Assembly (NCBI RefSeq): GCF_030010215.1
Contig: NZ_JASCRR010000002.1
Location: forward strand, 372,001 to 436,000
Length of the DNA: 64,000 nt
Origin: Tianweitania sp. UT-5YL-CI-8
GTDB lineage: Bacteria; Pseudomonadota; Alphaproteobacteria; Rhizobiales; Rhizobiaceae
Direction: 5' to 3'
Part shown: one piece after another, positions 1-9,298 of the stretch
Numbering within the stretch: the first letter of the stretch is position 1
How the letters are laid out: each line of letters opens with the position of its first letter
Translations under genes and position numbers: made by a program
Notes under the pieces: generated by a model
What the model was told of the DNA's origin: nothing
Database searches by the model: none
The model's input: the letters and a program-made list of their open reading frames with translations, nothing else

Positions 1-313
1 CCGTCATCTTGGCCATCGAGTTGACGAAGGGCTCGACGCCGATGAAGCCTATCCCCGCATGCCTTGCCGCCTCATGGCGGAGATGCTCGCCGCCACCGAA
101 GCCGATTTCCAAACGCACAGCCGAAACCGGAACGGCGAAGAGATCCATCAGGTTCGCGGGTGCGGGCTGCTTGATATCTATGCCATAGCGCTTGAGCCCC
201 TCATCCAGCGCACTTGCCTGGAGGGGCCTCATCGTCTTGCCGCGGCGTCGGCCGAAAAAAGCTTCGGTCGACCGGCTGCGCCGCGGCGTATCCTCGGGAT
301 CGGTGGCGTTCAA
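1..313 (-). CDS. trmB: tRNA (guanine-N7-)-methyltransferase, 5' part only
   Basis: TrmB methylates N7 of G46 in tRNAs using S-adenosylmethionine. Only about the first 104 residues lie in the window; the gene runs off the left edge. Visible are the basic N-terminal motif [14 protein letters not shown] and the SAM-binding start [11 protein letters not shown], followed by [14 protein letters not shown], all typical of rhizobial TrmB. The likely start is the TTG one base after the metK stop (frame NATDPED...); no ATG fits before the conserved block, so the start is uncertain. It lies directly downstream of metK, which makes its cofactor, so the two are probably co-transcribed. Confidence 0.88.
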   Translation of the reverse strand, partial: MNATDPEDTPRRSRSTEAFFGRRRGKTMRPLQASALDEGLKRYGIDIKQPAPANLMDLFAVPVSAVRLEIGFGGGEHLRHEAARHAGIGFIGVEPFVNSMAKMT

Positions 314-314
314 T

Positions 315-1580
315 TCAGGCAGCGACCGCTTCCTTGAGCGCCTTCACCAGATCGGTCTTCTCCCAGGAGAACGACCCGTCGCGGCCCGGCTTGCGGCCAA
401 AATGGCCGTAGGACGAGGTGCGCGCATAGATCGGCTTGTTGAGGTCGAGATGCCGGCGGATGCCGCTCGGCGACAGGTCCATGACCTTGCGCAAAGCCTC
501 TTCCACCACGGCCTCGTCGACCGTGCCGGTTCCGTGCAGGTCGACATAGACCGACAAAGGCTGGGCCACGCCGATGGCGTAGGAGAGCTGGATGGTGCAG
601 CGGTCGGCAAGCTTGGCCGCGACCACGTTCTTGGCCAGATAGCGCGCCGCATAGGCAGCCGAGCGATCGACCTTCGTCGTGTCCTTACCGGAAAACGCGC
701 CGCCGCCATGCGGGGCCGCGCCGCCATAGGTGTCGACGATGATCTTGCGCCCGGTCAGGCCGGCATCGCCATCGGGACCGCCGATGACGAACTTGCCCGT
801 CGGGTTGATGTACCAGTTGCAGTCGTCGGCGATCTTGAGGTCACCCAGCGCTTCGCGGATGTAGGGCTCTACGACCTGGCGAACCTTGTTGGAATCCCAG
901 CTTTCGTCGAGATGCTGGGTGGACAGCACGATCTGCATGGCCTCGGCGGCCTTGCCGTCGACATACTTCACAGTGACCTGGCTCTTGGCGTCGGGGCCGA
1001 GCTTGCCGGCGTCGCCGGTGCCTTTGTGGCGGGCAGCAGCGAGCAATTCGAGGATCTTGTGGCTGTAATAGATCGGCGCCGGCATGAGATCGGGCGTCTC
1101 GCGGCAGGCATAGCCGAACATGATGCCCTGGTCGCCTGCACCTTCCTCGCCCTGGCGGTCGGCGGCGTTGTCGACACCCTGGCCGATGTCGGGCGACTGG
1201 CCGTGCAGCAGCACGTCGATCCGGGCGGTCTTCCAATGGAAGCCGGACTGCTCGTAGCCGATGGCGCGGATAGCCTTGCGCGCCGCCGACTTGAACTTGG
1301 CGGGGTTGATCAGCGGATGGCCAGCGGCATCGGTCAGGATGGTGCCGTCCTTACCCTTTTTCAGCAGCGTGTCGGGCACGCGAACCTCGCCGGCGATGAT
1401 GACGCGGTTGGTGGTGGCCAGCGCCTCGCAGGCAACGCGAACCTTCCAAGGGTCCATGCCCGTCTTTTTCGCTTCGCGATAAACCAGATCGACGATTTCG
1501 TCCGAAATGCGGTCGCACACCTTGTCGGGGTGACCTTCCGAGACGGATTCCGAAGTGAAGAGATAGTTCTGCCGCGACAC
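315..1580 (-). CDS. metK: S-adenosylmethionine synthetase
   Basis: MetK makes S-adenosylmethionine from methionine and ATP in the cytoplasm. The 421-residue protein has the family length and hallmarks: the N-terminal [13 protein letters not shown]-binding motif and the glycine-rich GGGAFSGKD loop in the C-terminal half. The start is GTG (MSRQNYLF), preceded by a GAGGGGACA ribosome binding site. The stop is nearly fused to trmB. I looked for a SAM-II type riboswitch in the leader and did not find one. Confidence 0.97.
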   Translation of the reverse strand: MSRQNYLFTSESVSEGHPDKVCDRISDEIVDLVYREAKKTGMDPWKVRVACEALATTNRVIIAGEVRVPDTLLKKGKDGTILTDAAGHPLINPAKFKSAARKAIRAIGYEQSGFHWKTARIDVLLHGQSPDIGQGVDNAADRQGEEGAGDQGIMFGYACRETPDLMPAPIYYSHKILELLAAARHKGTGDAGKLGPDAKSQVTVKYVDGKAAEAMQIVLSTQHLDESWDSNKVRQVVEPYIREALGDLKIADDCNWYINPTGKFVIGGPDGDAGLTGRKIIVDTYGGAAPHGGGAFSGKDTTKVDRSAAYAARYLAKNVVAAKLADRCTIQLSYAIGVAQPLSVYVDLHGTGTVDEAVVEEALRKVMDLSPSGIRRHLDLNKPIYARTSSYGHFGRKPGRDGSFSWEKTDLVKALKEAVAA

Positions 1581-1633
1581 GGGATGTCCCCTCTTGAAAC
1601 GTGACCGGCAGTCTGCCGACCTTGCGGCACACC

Positions 1634-1662
1634 TGTTAGCGAAGGCTGCCGGAACTCGTCAA
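1634..1662 (-). promoter_or_regulatory. candidate sigma-70 promoter of metK
   Basis: On the minus strand TTGACG (1662-1657) is followed after 17 bases by CTAACA (1639-1634), about 55 bases before the metK GTG. The -35 box is good and the -10 box is weak. This is inferred from spacing only. Confidence 0.35.
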
Positions 1663-1726
1663 GCAGCCTTTGCCCTCAGGTGCCCCGCGTGACGGTAGCT
1701 CATGCCTCAAATGGGCTGAAAACGCG

Positions 1727-2167
1727 CTATTCCGGTGCCTCATCGGCCAAGGCTTTGGCAAGTTCGATCAGTTTTCGCCTGACTTTTGGATTGGAAATCT
1801 TGACGAAGGCGCGGTTGAGCTGGACGCCTTCGGCGCTCGAGAGAAAATCGACGACGTAGCTGGTGGACGATTCCTCGGAAAACCCTTTCGGCGCCTCGCC
1901 GTCGGCGCTGGGGGCGTCCTCGAAGAAGAAGGCGACGGGTACGCTTAGAATCTCGGAAATCGCCTGGAGCCGGCTCGCGCCGACCCTGTTGGTACCTTTT
2001 TCGTATTTCTGAATCTGCTGGAAGGTAATTCCCAGACTTTCGCCAAGCTTTTCCTGGCTCATCCCGATCATGTTGCGGCGAAGCCTAATCCTGCTCCCGA
2101 CATGGATGTCTGTCGGATTGGGTTTTTTCTTGTTTTCTTTATCCACTGCCTTGTCCTTGCCGTTCAC
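1727..2167 (-). CDS. praR: PraR-type XRE-family transcriptional repressor
   Basis: A 146-residue DNA-binding protein with one Cro/C1-type helix-turn-helix (about residues 22-80: VGSRIRLRRNMIGMSQEKL, FQQIQKYEKGTNRVGASRL). The C-terminal half carries FFFEDAP and a helical tail. It closely resembles the PraR repressors of Rhizobium and Azorhizobium, which control biofilm, symbiosis and quorum-sensing genes. The lnt - regulator - metK neighbourhood is the conserved rhizobial one. The symbol rests on remembered similarity, so its regulon here is unknown. Confidence 0.75.
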   Translation of the reverse strand: MNGKDKAVDKENKKKPNPTDIHVGSRIRLRRNMIGMSQEKLGESLGITFQQIQKYEKGTNRVGASRLQAISEILSVPVAFFFEDAPSADGEAPKGFSEESSTSYVVDFLSSAEGVQLNRAFVKISNPKVRRKLIELAKALADEAPE

Positions 2168-2266
2168 CGGCTTCTGTTTTTTGCATCGGTCCCGCTTAGC
2201 AACGCCCCAATGCGCTAATTCGGACCTCGGAAGATGGCGGAATATGAGTTTCTAAAATGGCTTGTG

Positions 2267-3862
2267 TCAATTGACACGACCCCCTGCGCTAGCACGCATT
2301 CCAATCGCAATTACGGCAAAAGCCAGAATTATCAGAACAGCGTTAATATGCGAACTGAGGCCGAATGTCCTATGCGATGCAGGCGCCGTGACAGGCACTG
2401 CGACATCCACTGTTCCCAGCACATTCAGCGCCAGCGCATCAATGATACGGCCCTTCGCGTCGATGACGCCCGAAATGCCCTTATTGGCCGACCGGAGAAC
2501 CGGCAGACCGGTTTCCACGGCACGAATCTGGGCTTGGCGGAAATGCTGATACGGGCCTGGCGTATCGCCGAACCAGGCGTCGTTGGTGACGTTGACGATG
2601 AGATTGCTGTTGCGTGCGCCGGCATCCACCAGTTCGGGAAAAATGATCTCGTAGCAAATAAATTGAGCAGCGGTGACGCCATCCTTGACCGCGAGCGCGT
2701 GGCGACTGTCGCCGGCACTGAACGTCATCGGACCGGCGACGAGTTGATTGAGGCCGATGCGGCTCATCCAATCGGCAAAGGGTATGTATTCGCCGAACGG
2801 CACCAGATGCACCTTGTCGACCGCATCGACGATCTCGCCGCGATCGTTGATGGCGACGACGGAGTTGTAGTAAAGCCCCTCCTGCGTGGCCGAGCCGCCC
2901 TGCATGCGCACGGCACCCGCATATAGAAGCTGCCCGTCCTGCAAGGCGTCGCCAAGCGCGGACAGCGCATCCGGCCTGTCGGAGAACAGGAACGGCACCG
3001 ATGTTTCCGGCCAGACGATCAGGTCCGGCCTCGCGGCACCGTCGACAGCGGCGGCGGTCGTCGCCTTGAGCAGTCCGGCAAAGATTTCATCGCGCACCGA
3101 ACCATCCCACTTCACCGACAGATCGATATTAGGCTGGACGATGCGGACCTGAACCGTGGACGTCGCCTCGGGCTCAGGCGCATTGATGCGCCAGATGCCG
3201 TAACCGACATGGGCCGCGACCAGGACAAGCGCCGCCGCCAGCCCGATATTCCGATGGCGCTTGGAGCTCAGCAGCGCCGGCATGGCGAAGACGAACACGG
3301 CCAAAGCCGACATGCCGAACACCCCAGTCAGCACCACGCTTTGCATCAGAAGTGGGAAGGGCATGGCCGCAAGGCCAATAGGATTCCAGGGGAAGCCTGT
3401 AAACAGGAAGCCGCGCAGCCATTCGGTCAGCCCGAAGGCGAAGGCGAGCGCCGCGATACGGCCCAAGCCGCTGCTCCACAGCAAACGCGCGAGGACGGCG
3501 GCGAAGGCATAGAAGAAAGAGAGGATGAGCGGAATGCCGACGACGGCGAAGGGCAGCGCCCAGGCGAAGCTGTCCGCCTCGACCAAAACCGCGCCGCCGA
3601 TCCACCACAGGCCGACGAGAAAATAGCCGAAGCCAAACCACCAGCCGACAGTGAAGGCCGGCTTCAACCGGCGGAAGACACCGGCGCCGACATCGGCCGT
3701 TGCGCCGTCGAGCAGCCAGACCAGGACCGGAAAGGCCAGGAAGCCGGCGGCGAAGAGATCGTAGGGCGCCTGGGTCAGTACAGCGACTGCGCCTGCCAGA
3801 AACGCCACGAGCGCCCTGCGCCATCCCGAAAGCGAAACGACCCGCCCGGCAAGATGCTCCAT
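2267..3862 (-). CDS. lnt: apolipoprotein N-acyltransferase
   Basis: Lnt transfers the third acyl chain to the N-terminal cysteine of lipoproteins at the inner membrane. The 531-residue protein has several N-terminal membrane segments and then a periplasmic carbon-nitrogen hydrolase domain. The Glu-Lys-Cys triad is visible in [22 protein letters not shown] and [12 protein letters not shown]. The start is ATG 3862 (MEHLAGRV), chosen for the AAGGGG site six bases upstream; longer in-frame extensions are not typical protein. The gene lies downstream of the PraR-like gene in the reverse direction of reading from lnt to metK. Confidence 0.95.
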   Translation of the reverse strand: MEHLAGRVVSLSGWRRALVAFLAGAVAVLTQAPYDLFAAGFLAFPVLVWLLDGATADVGAGVFRRLKPAFTVGWWFGFGYFLVGLWWIGGAVLVEADSFAWALPFAVVGIPLILSFFYAFAAVLARLLWSSGLGRIAALAFAFGLTEWLRGFLFTGFPWNPIGLAAMPFPLLMQSVVLTGVFGMSALAVFVFAMPALLSSKRHRNIGLAAALVLVAAHVGYGIWRINAPEPEATSTVQVRIVQPNIDLSVKWDGSVRDEIFAGLLKATTAAAVDGAARPDLIVWPETSVPFLFSDRPDALSALGDALQDGQLLYAGAVRMQGGSATQEGLYYNSVVAINDRGEIVDAVDKVHLVPFGEYIPFADWMSRIGLNQLVAGPMTFSAGDSRHALAVKDGVTAAQFICYEIIFPELVDAGARNSNLIVNVTNDAWFGDTPGPYQHFRQAQIRAVETGLPVLRSANKGISGVIDAKGRIIDALALNVLGTVDVAVPVTAPASHRTFGLSSHINAVLIILAFAVIAIGMRASAGGRVN

Positions 3863-4050
3863 CCGTTTCCCCTTGCGCCGAGAATCAGGCGTTCCTGCTT
3901 TTAGCAGGCGTCGGCAGAGGCTCCAAACCGGCCTTCGGCGTAACTGACGGCACAAAACTGTGGTTCTTGGCGATGCGACGCGGTAAGCGGTGGTTAGCCG
4001 GCCCGTCACCGGTTAGGGTGGCGCAAACAATCCAATTCAGGAGCAGACCC

Positions 4051-4680
4051 ATGAAGGGCGTAACCGTCGTCGACCATCCGCTTGTCCAGCACAAACTGAC
4101 CATCATGCGGGACAAGGAGACGTCGACAGCCGGCTTCCGCCGCCTGCTGCGCGAAATCTCGCTGCTGCTGGGATATGAGGTGACGCGCGATCTCGACCTG
4201 ACGACACGCAGCATCGAAACACCGATCGAGACGATGGAAGCGCCGACGCTTGAGGGCAAGAAACTGGTGTTCGCCTCGGTGCTGCGCGCCGGCAACGGCC
4301 TGCTCGAAGGCCTCCTCGACCTCGTGCCGGCGGCGCGCGTCGCCCATATCGGGCTTTATCGCGACCACGACACGCTGGAAGCCATCGAATATTTCTTCAA
4401 GGCGCCAAGCGACCTGGGCGACCGTCTCGTCATCGTCGTCGACCCAATGCTGGCGACCGCGAATTCAGCCATCGCGGCAATCGACAAACTAAAGTCGCGC
4501 GGTGCGACCAACATCCGTTTCCTGTGCCTGCTGGCCTCGCCGGAGGGCATCGAACGCTTCACCACCTCGCATCCCGACGTGCCGGTGTTCACCGCCTCCA
4601 TCGACCGTCAGCTCAACGAGAAGGGCTATATCGTGCCGGGTCTCGGCGATGCCGGCGACCGCATGTACGGAACGAAATGA
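4051..4680 (+). CDS. upp: uracil phosphoribosyltransferase
   Basis: Upp converts uracil and PRPP to UMP. The protein is 209 residues, the normal length. It shows the N-terminal [16 protein letters not shown] signature, [13 protein letters not shown], the PRPP loop [12 protein letters not shown] and the C-terminal uracil-site block [20 protein letters not shown] 4051 follows the ribosome site CAGGAG. It converges with the deoA/cdd operon, whose products release uracil, so the two units complement each other in pyrimidine salvage. Confidence 0.97.
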   Translation: MKGVTVVDHPLVQHKLTIMRDKETSTAGFRRLLREISLLLGYEVTRDLDLTTRSIETPIETMEAPTLEGKKLVFASVLRAGNGLLEGLLDLVPAARVAHIGLYRDHDTLEAIEYFFKAPSDLGDRLVIVVDPMLATANSAIAAIDKLKSRGATNIRFLCLLASPEGIERFTTSHPDVPVFTASIDRQLNEKGYIVPGLGDAGDRMYGTK

Positions 4681-4703
4681 GCGGACCCGCGAGAGGGTTT
4701 ATT

Positions 4704-4828
4704 CCCCCTCACCCGTCCTCCGCTTCGCTCGGCCACCCTCTCCCGCCGGGGAGAGGAGAGCGGTCAACGCCGCGCCCTTCCCTTCTCCCCAGCGGGGAGA
4801 AGGTGGCCCAAAGGGCCGGATGAGGGGG
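4704..4828. repeat. palindromic intergenic repeat between upp and deoA
   Basis: About 125 bases start with CCCCCTCACCC and end with GGATGAGGGGG, so the ends are inverted. Inside are two further palindromes: CTCTCCCGCCGGGGAGAG (4738-4755) and CTTCTCCCCAGCGGGGAGAAG (about 4782-4802). This is the style of the mosaic repeats scattered between rhizobial genes. It lies between convergent genes and may also end transcription from both sides. Confidence 0.75.
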
Positions 4829-4875
4829 CATGGAATCCGTATGAGATTGCTCCCACCTGCGTGAGCCAATCACGA

Positions 4876-6189
4876 CTAGCCGGCAATCCTGCGCAGCACC
4901 GGGCCTTTGACGGTGGGGCGGCTGTCGCCGAGGATGTAGGCTTGGCCCACCATGGCGACGGCAGCATCGGCCTTCGCCTCGTTGCGCGCTTCGACCATCG
5001 CGAGTGGATCGCCACGCCGCACCGAGGTGCCGATCGGAACCAGCTGGGTGATGCCGACGGCATGGTCGACGCCGTGGTCGTGATGGACGCGCCCACCGCC
5101 AAGCGCGACAACGGCGATGCCGATCTGGCGCGTGTCGATTCCAGTGACAAAGCCGCTTTCCTGCGCCAGGACGGGCTTTTCGACTTCCGCCCGCACCAGA
5201 TAACGATGCGGATGGTCGAGAAAATCGCCGGGGCCGCCGAGCAGCGCCACCATCCGCCCGAAACGTTCGGCGGCGGCTCCGCTTTCGAGCGCCTGACGCG
5301 CCATGCCGAGCGCCTCGCGCTGGGCGTTGGCGAGACCGGCCGATTGCAGCATCTCGGCGGCGAGCGCGAGCGTGACTTCCAAAAGCCGCGCATCGCGCCT
5401 GCGACCGGTCAGAAAATCCACCGCGTTGAGCACCTCCACCGCATTGCCTGCGGCCGACGCTAACGGCTGGTGCATGTCGGTGATGAGGGCGGTTGTGGCG
5501 AGGCCCGCGCCGTTGGCGACCTCGACGAGGCTAGAGGCGAGGGCAGCGGCATCGCGCGATTTGGCCATGAAAGCGCCGTTGCCGAGCTTGACGTCGAGCA
5601 CCAGCGAACCAAGGCCGGCGGCAAGCTTTTTCGACAGGATCGAAGCGGTGATGAGCGGCACGGACTCCACCGTGGCGGTGACGTCGCGGATACCGTAGAA
5701 GCGCCGGTCGGCGGGCGCCAGATCGGCGGTCTGGCCGATGATGGCGCAGCCCGTCTCCGTCACCGTCCTGCGGAACAATGCGGTGTCGGGCTGGCTGACA
5801 TAGCCGGGTATGGAATCCATCTTGTCGAGCGTGCCGCCGGTGTGGCCGAGCCCCCTGCCCGAGATCATCGGCACATAGGCGCCGCAGGCCGCCACGATGG
5901 GTGCGAGCATGAGCGAGACATTGTCGCCGACGCCGCCAGTGGAGTGCTTGTCGGTGACCGGTCCAGGCAGGTCCGACCAGTCCAGGCGCTGGCCTGAGTC
6001 GCGCATAGCAAGCGTGAGCGCCACCGCCTCGTCGCGGCTCATGCCGTTGAAGAAGGTCGCCATGGCAAAGGCCGCCACCTGCGCGTCGGACACGGTGCCC
6101 GAAGCAATGCCCTCCACAAAATCACCGATATCGACGGCGGCGAGCCTACGGCCGTCGCGCTTGGCCCTGATCAGTTCCTGCGGCAGCAT
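4876..6189 (-). CDS. deoA: thymidine phosphorylase
   Basis: DeoA phosphorolyses thymidine (and deoxyuridine) to the base and deoxyribose 1-phosphate. The 437-residue protein has the family length. Typical motifs are MLPQELIRAKRDG at the start, the phosphate-binding KHSTGGVGDNVSL and SGRGLGHTGGTLDKM. ATG 6189 is chosen because GGAGGAGCC sits just upstream; a GTG 15 bases earlier would overlap that site. It is last in the nucleoside operon, 49 bases after cdd. Confidence 0.96.
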   Translation of the reverse strand: MLPQELIRAKRDGRRLAAVDIGDFVEGIASGTVSDAQVAAFAMATFFNGMSRDEAVALTLAMRDSGQRLDWSDLPGPVTDKHSTGGVGDNVSLMLAPIVAACGAYVPMISGRGLGHTGGTLDKMDSIPGYVSQPDTALFRRTVTETGCAIIGQTADLAPADRRFYGIRDVTATVESVPLITASILSKKLAAGLGSLVLDVKLGNGAFMAKSRDAAALASSLVEVANGAGLATTALITDMHQPLASAAGNAVEVLNAVDFLTGRRRDARLLEVTLALAAEMLQSAGLANAQREALGMARQALESGAAAERFGRMVALLGGPGDFLDHPHRYLVRAEVEKPVLAQESGFVTGIDTRQIGIAVVALGGGRVHHDHGVDHAVGITQLVPIGTSVRRGDPLAMVEARNEAKADAAVAMVGQAYILGDSRPTVKGPVLRRIAG

Positions 6190-6238
6190 GGCTCCTCCGC
6201 TCACACAGAAGGATAGGGCTTCAGGTGGGGGTGCTGCG

Positions 6239-6631
6239 TCATTTCAGGATATCGCCGCGGAAGCCAAGCGGCAGGATGTCGCCCATCGTCAGCGTCTCGA
6301 CCACGCCGGTCTCGTCGCAGAGATGCAGCCGGGTGTCGGCTGTGGTGAATTCCGCCAGCCGCTGGCGGCAACCGCCGCACGGTGTGATGCGCGCCATGCG
6401 AGAGGCCACCACGGCGACATCTGTAATCTTGCCACCGCCCCCCATGATGTAGTGACCGATCGCGGTGGTTTCGGCGCACCAGCCTTCGGGATAGGACGCA
6501 TTCTCGATATTGGCGCCGGTGTAGACCGTGCCGTCCGCGGTGCGGATCGCAGCCCCCACCGGAAACTTCGAATAGGGCACATAGGCCTTGTCCATCGCCT
6601 TCCAAGCTGCGTCGAACAGGTCATGCGACAT
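6239..6631 (-). CDS. cdd: cytidine deaminase
   Basis: Cdd hydrolyses cytidine and deoxycytidine to the uridine forms. The 130-residue protein is a small tetrameric-type enzyme. Zinc motifs are the CAET motif (Cys with catalytic Glu) and PCGGCRQ (two Cys), with the substrate motif GANIENASYPEGWCAE. It starts only a few bases after the upstream permease stop, inside a nucleoside uptake and salvage operon. Confidence 0.97.
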   Translation of the reverse strand: MSHDLFDAAWKAMDKAYVPYSKFPVGAAIRTADGTVYTGANIENASYPEGWCAETTAIGHYIMGGGGKITDVAVVASRMARITPCGGCRQRLAEFTTADTRLHLCDETGVVETLTMGDILPLGFRGDILK

Positions 6632-6634
6632 GGT

Positions 6635-7606
6635 TCAGCGCTCCTTCACATAAGGCACGCCGCCGGCGCGCGGCGGAATTGCCTTGCCGATGAAGCCCGC
6701 CAATAGGATGACGGTGAGGATGTAGGGCAGCGCCTGCATGAGTTGCACCGGCACGCGTCCGATGACCGGCAGCGGCGTGCCTTGCAGGCGGATCGCCATG
6801 GCATCGAGGAAGCCGAACAGCAGGCAGGCGAACATGGCCGGCACCGGCTTCCATTTGGCGAAGATCAGCGCCGCCAGCGCAATATAGCCGCGCCCCGCCG
6901 TCATGTCCTTGACGAAGCCGGCATTCTGGGCAAGCGCCATGTAGGAGCCGGCCACGCCGGTGAGAATGCCGGTACAGATGACGGCGCGGTAGCGCAGCCA
7001 GGCTACCGAAATACCGGCCGTGTCGACCGCCGCCGGGTTTTCGCCGACAGCGCGCAGCCGGAGCCCGAAGCGTGTACGGAACAATACCCACCAGGTAAAG
7101 GGGACTGCCAGAAACGCCAGATAGACCAGCAGCGAATGCCCCGATAGCAAGCCGGAATAGATTTCGCCCAAAATGGGCACATCGCGCACCGCATCCGCGC
7201 CGGGCAGGACGATGGCGTTGAAACGCGCGTCCGACGGCAGCGACGGTGTCCGCCCGCCCTGGTTGAACCAGGCCTGGCCGAGGATGATGGTGGAGCCCGC
7301 CGCGATGAAGTTGATGGCGACGCCCGAGACGATCTGGTTGCCGCGATGGGTGATGGAGGCAAAACCATGCACCAGCGCCAGAAACACCGAGACCAGTATG
7401 GCGACCAGCAGGCCGATCCAGGCAGAGCCGAAGACGGAAGCAGCGGCAGCTCCGGCAAAAGCGCCGGCCAGCATCTTGCCTTCCAGGCCGATGTCGAAAA
7501 TGCCGGCGCGCTCGGAATAAAGCCCTGCCAGGCAGGCGAACAGCAGCGGCACCGACAGACGGACGGTCGAGTTCAGGACATTGACGACGACATCGAGGAA
7601 ATCCAT
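6635..7606 (-). CDS. nucleoside ABC transporter permease (second)
   Basis: A 323-residue polytopic permease of the branched-chain/BMP nucleoside importer class, with SERAGIFDIGLEGKMLAGAF and LRLRAVGENPAAVDTAG as family signatures. It would pair with the 7608-8750 permease to form the membrane channel. ATG 7606 is separated from the preceding gene's stop by one base. It is followed by cdd, which fixes the substrate class as nucleosides. The individual substrate cannot be told. Confidence 0.9.
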   Translation of the reverse strand: MDFLDVVVNVLNSTVRLSVPLLFACLAGLYSERAGIFDIGLEGKMLAGAFAGAAAASVFGSAWIGLLVAILVSVFLALVHGFASITHRGNQIVSGVAINFIAAGSTIILGQAWFNQGGRTPSLPSDARFNAIVLPGADAVRDVPILGEIYSGLLSGHSLLVYLAFLAVPFTWWVLFRTRFGLRLRAVGENPAAVDTAGISVAWLRYRAVICTGILTGVAGSYMALAQNAGFVKDMTAGRGYIALAALIFAKWKPVPAMFACLLFGFLDAMAIRLQGTPLPVIGRVPVQLMQALPYILTVILLAGFIGKAIPPRAGGVPYVKER

Positions 7607-7607
7607 G

Positions 7608-8750
7608 TCAGACGCCCTCCCCTTTCGCAGCGACGACCCCGACAGATTTCGGACTGAAGCTCGCAAACACCGCCTGCACGGCCGGGCGGAACATATGTTC
7701 GAGCGCGCCGGCAAACAGGATCACGAGGCCCTGGATGATGACGATCATGTCGCGCGAGATGGAGGGCATTTCAAAGGAGAGTTCAGCGCCGCCCTGATAG
7801 AGCATGCCGAACAGGATCGCGGCGGGCACGATGCCGGCGGGATGCGATCGCCCCATCAGCGCCACGGCGATGCCGACGAAGCCGGCGCCCGCGACAAAGT
7901 CCAGCGGTACGTTGTGCTGGTCACCCATGATCGGGTTCATCGCCATCATCCCCGCCAGCGCGCCCGAGATCAGCATGGTGACGATGATGACGCGGGTTTC
8001 GGAAATGCCGGCATAGCGTGCCGCCTTTGGACTGAAGCCCATGGTGCGGATTTCATAGCCGAGCTTGGTGCGCCAGATCAGCACCCAAACGAGAAAGGCC
8101 ATCAGCAAAGCGAGGAGGAAGGAGATGTTGAGCGGGACCGACGGGCGAACCTTCATGCCGATATAGTCGAACAGGAAGCCCAGCCGGGGCAGTTGCGCGC
8201 CGTCCAGGAACTGCCGCGTCTGCGGTGCCATGGAGCCCATCGGCTTCAACACGTCGACCAGCATGTAGACCATCAGGCTGGAGGCGATGAAGTTGAACAT
8301 GATGGTCGTGATGACGATGTGCGAGCCGCGCTTGGCCTGCAGATAGGCCGGGATGAGTGCCCACAAAGCGCCGAACACGGCCGAACAGAGGATGGCCAGC
8401 AGAAAGATGAGATACCACGGCAGGAAGCCGTCGAAGGGCAGACAGGCCAGTGCGACGCCTAAGCCGGCGAAATAGGCTTGGCCCTCACCGCCGATGTTGA
8501 ACAGCCCGCCATGGAACGCGACCGCCACGGCAAGCCCTGTGAAAATGAAGCTGGTCGCATAAAACAGCGTATAGGCGATGCCGGGGCCGCTGCCGAAGGC
8601 GCCGTCGACCAGGATGACGGCGGCGCGAAACGGGTTTTCGCCGACCAGAAGCACGACGAGGCCGGCCACCGCGAAGGCAACCAGAAGGTTGATCAGCGGA
8701 ATCAGGCCGTAATCGGCCCAGCGCGGCAGTTTTGCGTAGGGCGTGCTCAT
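7608..8750 (-). CDS. nucleoside ABC transporter permease (first)
   Basis: A 380-residue permease with about ten hydrophobic segments. Visible motifs are FHGGLFNIGGEGQAYFAGLG and FSPKAARYAGISETR, typical of the BmpA-linked nucleoside importers. ATG 8750 overlaps the TGA of the upstream hydrolase gene (ATGA), so translation is probably coupled. Other in-frame codons further upstream lie inside that gene and are not needed. Confidence 0.9.
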   Translation of the reverse strand: MSTPYAKLPRWADYGLIPLINLLVAFAVAGLVVLLVGENPFRAAVILVDGAFGSGPGIAYTLFYATSFIFTGLAVAVAFHGGLFNIGGEGQAYFAGLGVALACLPFDGFLPWYLIFLLAILCSAVFGALWALIPAYLQAKRGSHIVITTIMFNFIASSLMVYMLVDVLKPMGSMAPQTRQFLDGAQLPRLGFLFDYIGMKVRPSVPLNISFLLALLMAFLVWVLIWRTKLGYEIRTMGFSPKAARYAGISETRVIIVTMLISGALAGMMAMNPIMGDQHNVPLDFVAGAGFVGIAVALMGRSHPAGIVPAAILFGMLYQGGAELSFEMPSISRDMIVIIQGLVILFAGALEHMFRPAVQAVFASFSPKSVGVVAAKGEGV

Positions 8751-9298
8751 GGCAAAGTCTCGATCACGGTTCTGGCGTCGGAGATGCGCGCATACTCCTT
8801 GTCGAGTATGGCAAGCGTCAGCGCGTGGACATCTTCGGCCGGCCAATGCCGCCCGCGATGGTCAATGCGGTCGATGCTGGCGACCGCATCCTCCGGAACA
8901 ATCACATGAAAGCCGAGGTTTCCGGCCATGCGGACCGTCGCTTCGACCGAGTTCTCCAGAAGAACGCCGGTCACCACCAGTTCGCTGACCTGCAATTCGT
9001 CGAGCACATCGGTGAGATCGGTTCCAATGAACGCGCTGTTGGTGCGCTTGTCGACCACCGGCTCGCCGGGCTGGGGCGCCACTTCCGCCTTGAAGTCGTT
9101 GCCGCGCGTTCCCGGGCGGTAGGGCGACGTCGCATCGGTGGAATCGTGCCGGATATGGATGACCGGAAGACGTCGCGCGCGCCAGGCGTCCAAGAGGTCA
9201 ACGATCCGCCGTTCCATGTCGGGCTGGCCGCGCCGGCCCCATTTGGGGTCGTCTATGGCATTCTGCACATCGATCACGAGAAGGGCCGGCGTTCTCAT
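8747..9298 (-). CDS. isochorismatase-like hydrolase with Ser in place of the usual Cys
   Basis: A 183-residue alpha/beta hydrolase of the isochorismatase/cysteine hydrolase superfamily. The catalytic Asp (LLVIDVQNAI, D10) and Lys (DKRTNSAFIGT) are present. The nucleophile position reads ENSVEATVRMAGNLG, with Ser where most amidases have Cys (CVEAT). Such an NSVEAT subgroup exists, but its chemistry is not certain to me. The gene sits between ATPase and permease genes with overlaps at both ends, so it belongs to the nucleoside operon. A base or amide breakdown role is an inference. Confidence 0.8.
   Translation of the reverse strand: MRTPALLVIDVQNAIDDPKWGRRGQPDMERRIVDLLDAWRARRLPVIHIRHDSTDATSPYRPGTRGNDFKAEVAPQPGEPVVDKRTNSAFIGTDLTDVLDELQVSELVVTGVLLENSVEATVRMAGNLGFHVIVPEDAVASIDRIDHRGRHWPAEDVHALTLAILDKEYARISDARTVIETLP

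Noticed and set aside
192-1604. Long plus-strand open frame (470 codons) opposite metK
   Set aside because: It lies antisense to a clearly conserved gene and its product is compositionally odd (Arg/Val/Asp-rich, no motifs). High GC makes such antisense frames common.
1581-1726. SAM riboswitch in the metK leader
   Set aside because: I looked for SAM-II and SAM/SAH-type conserved cores and found none; only a weak promoter is visible.
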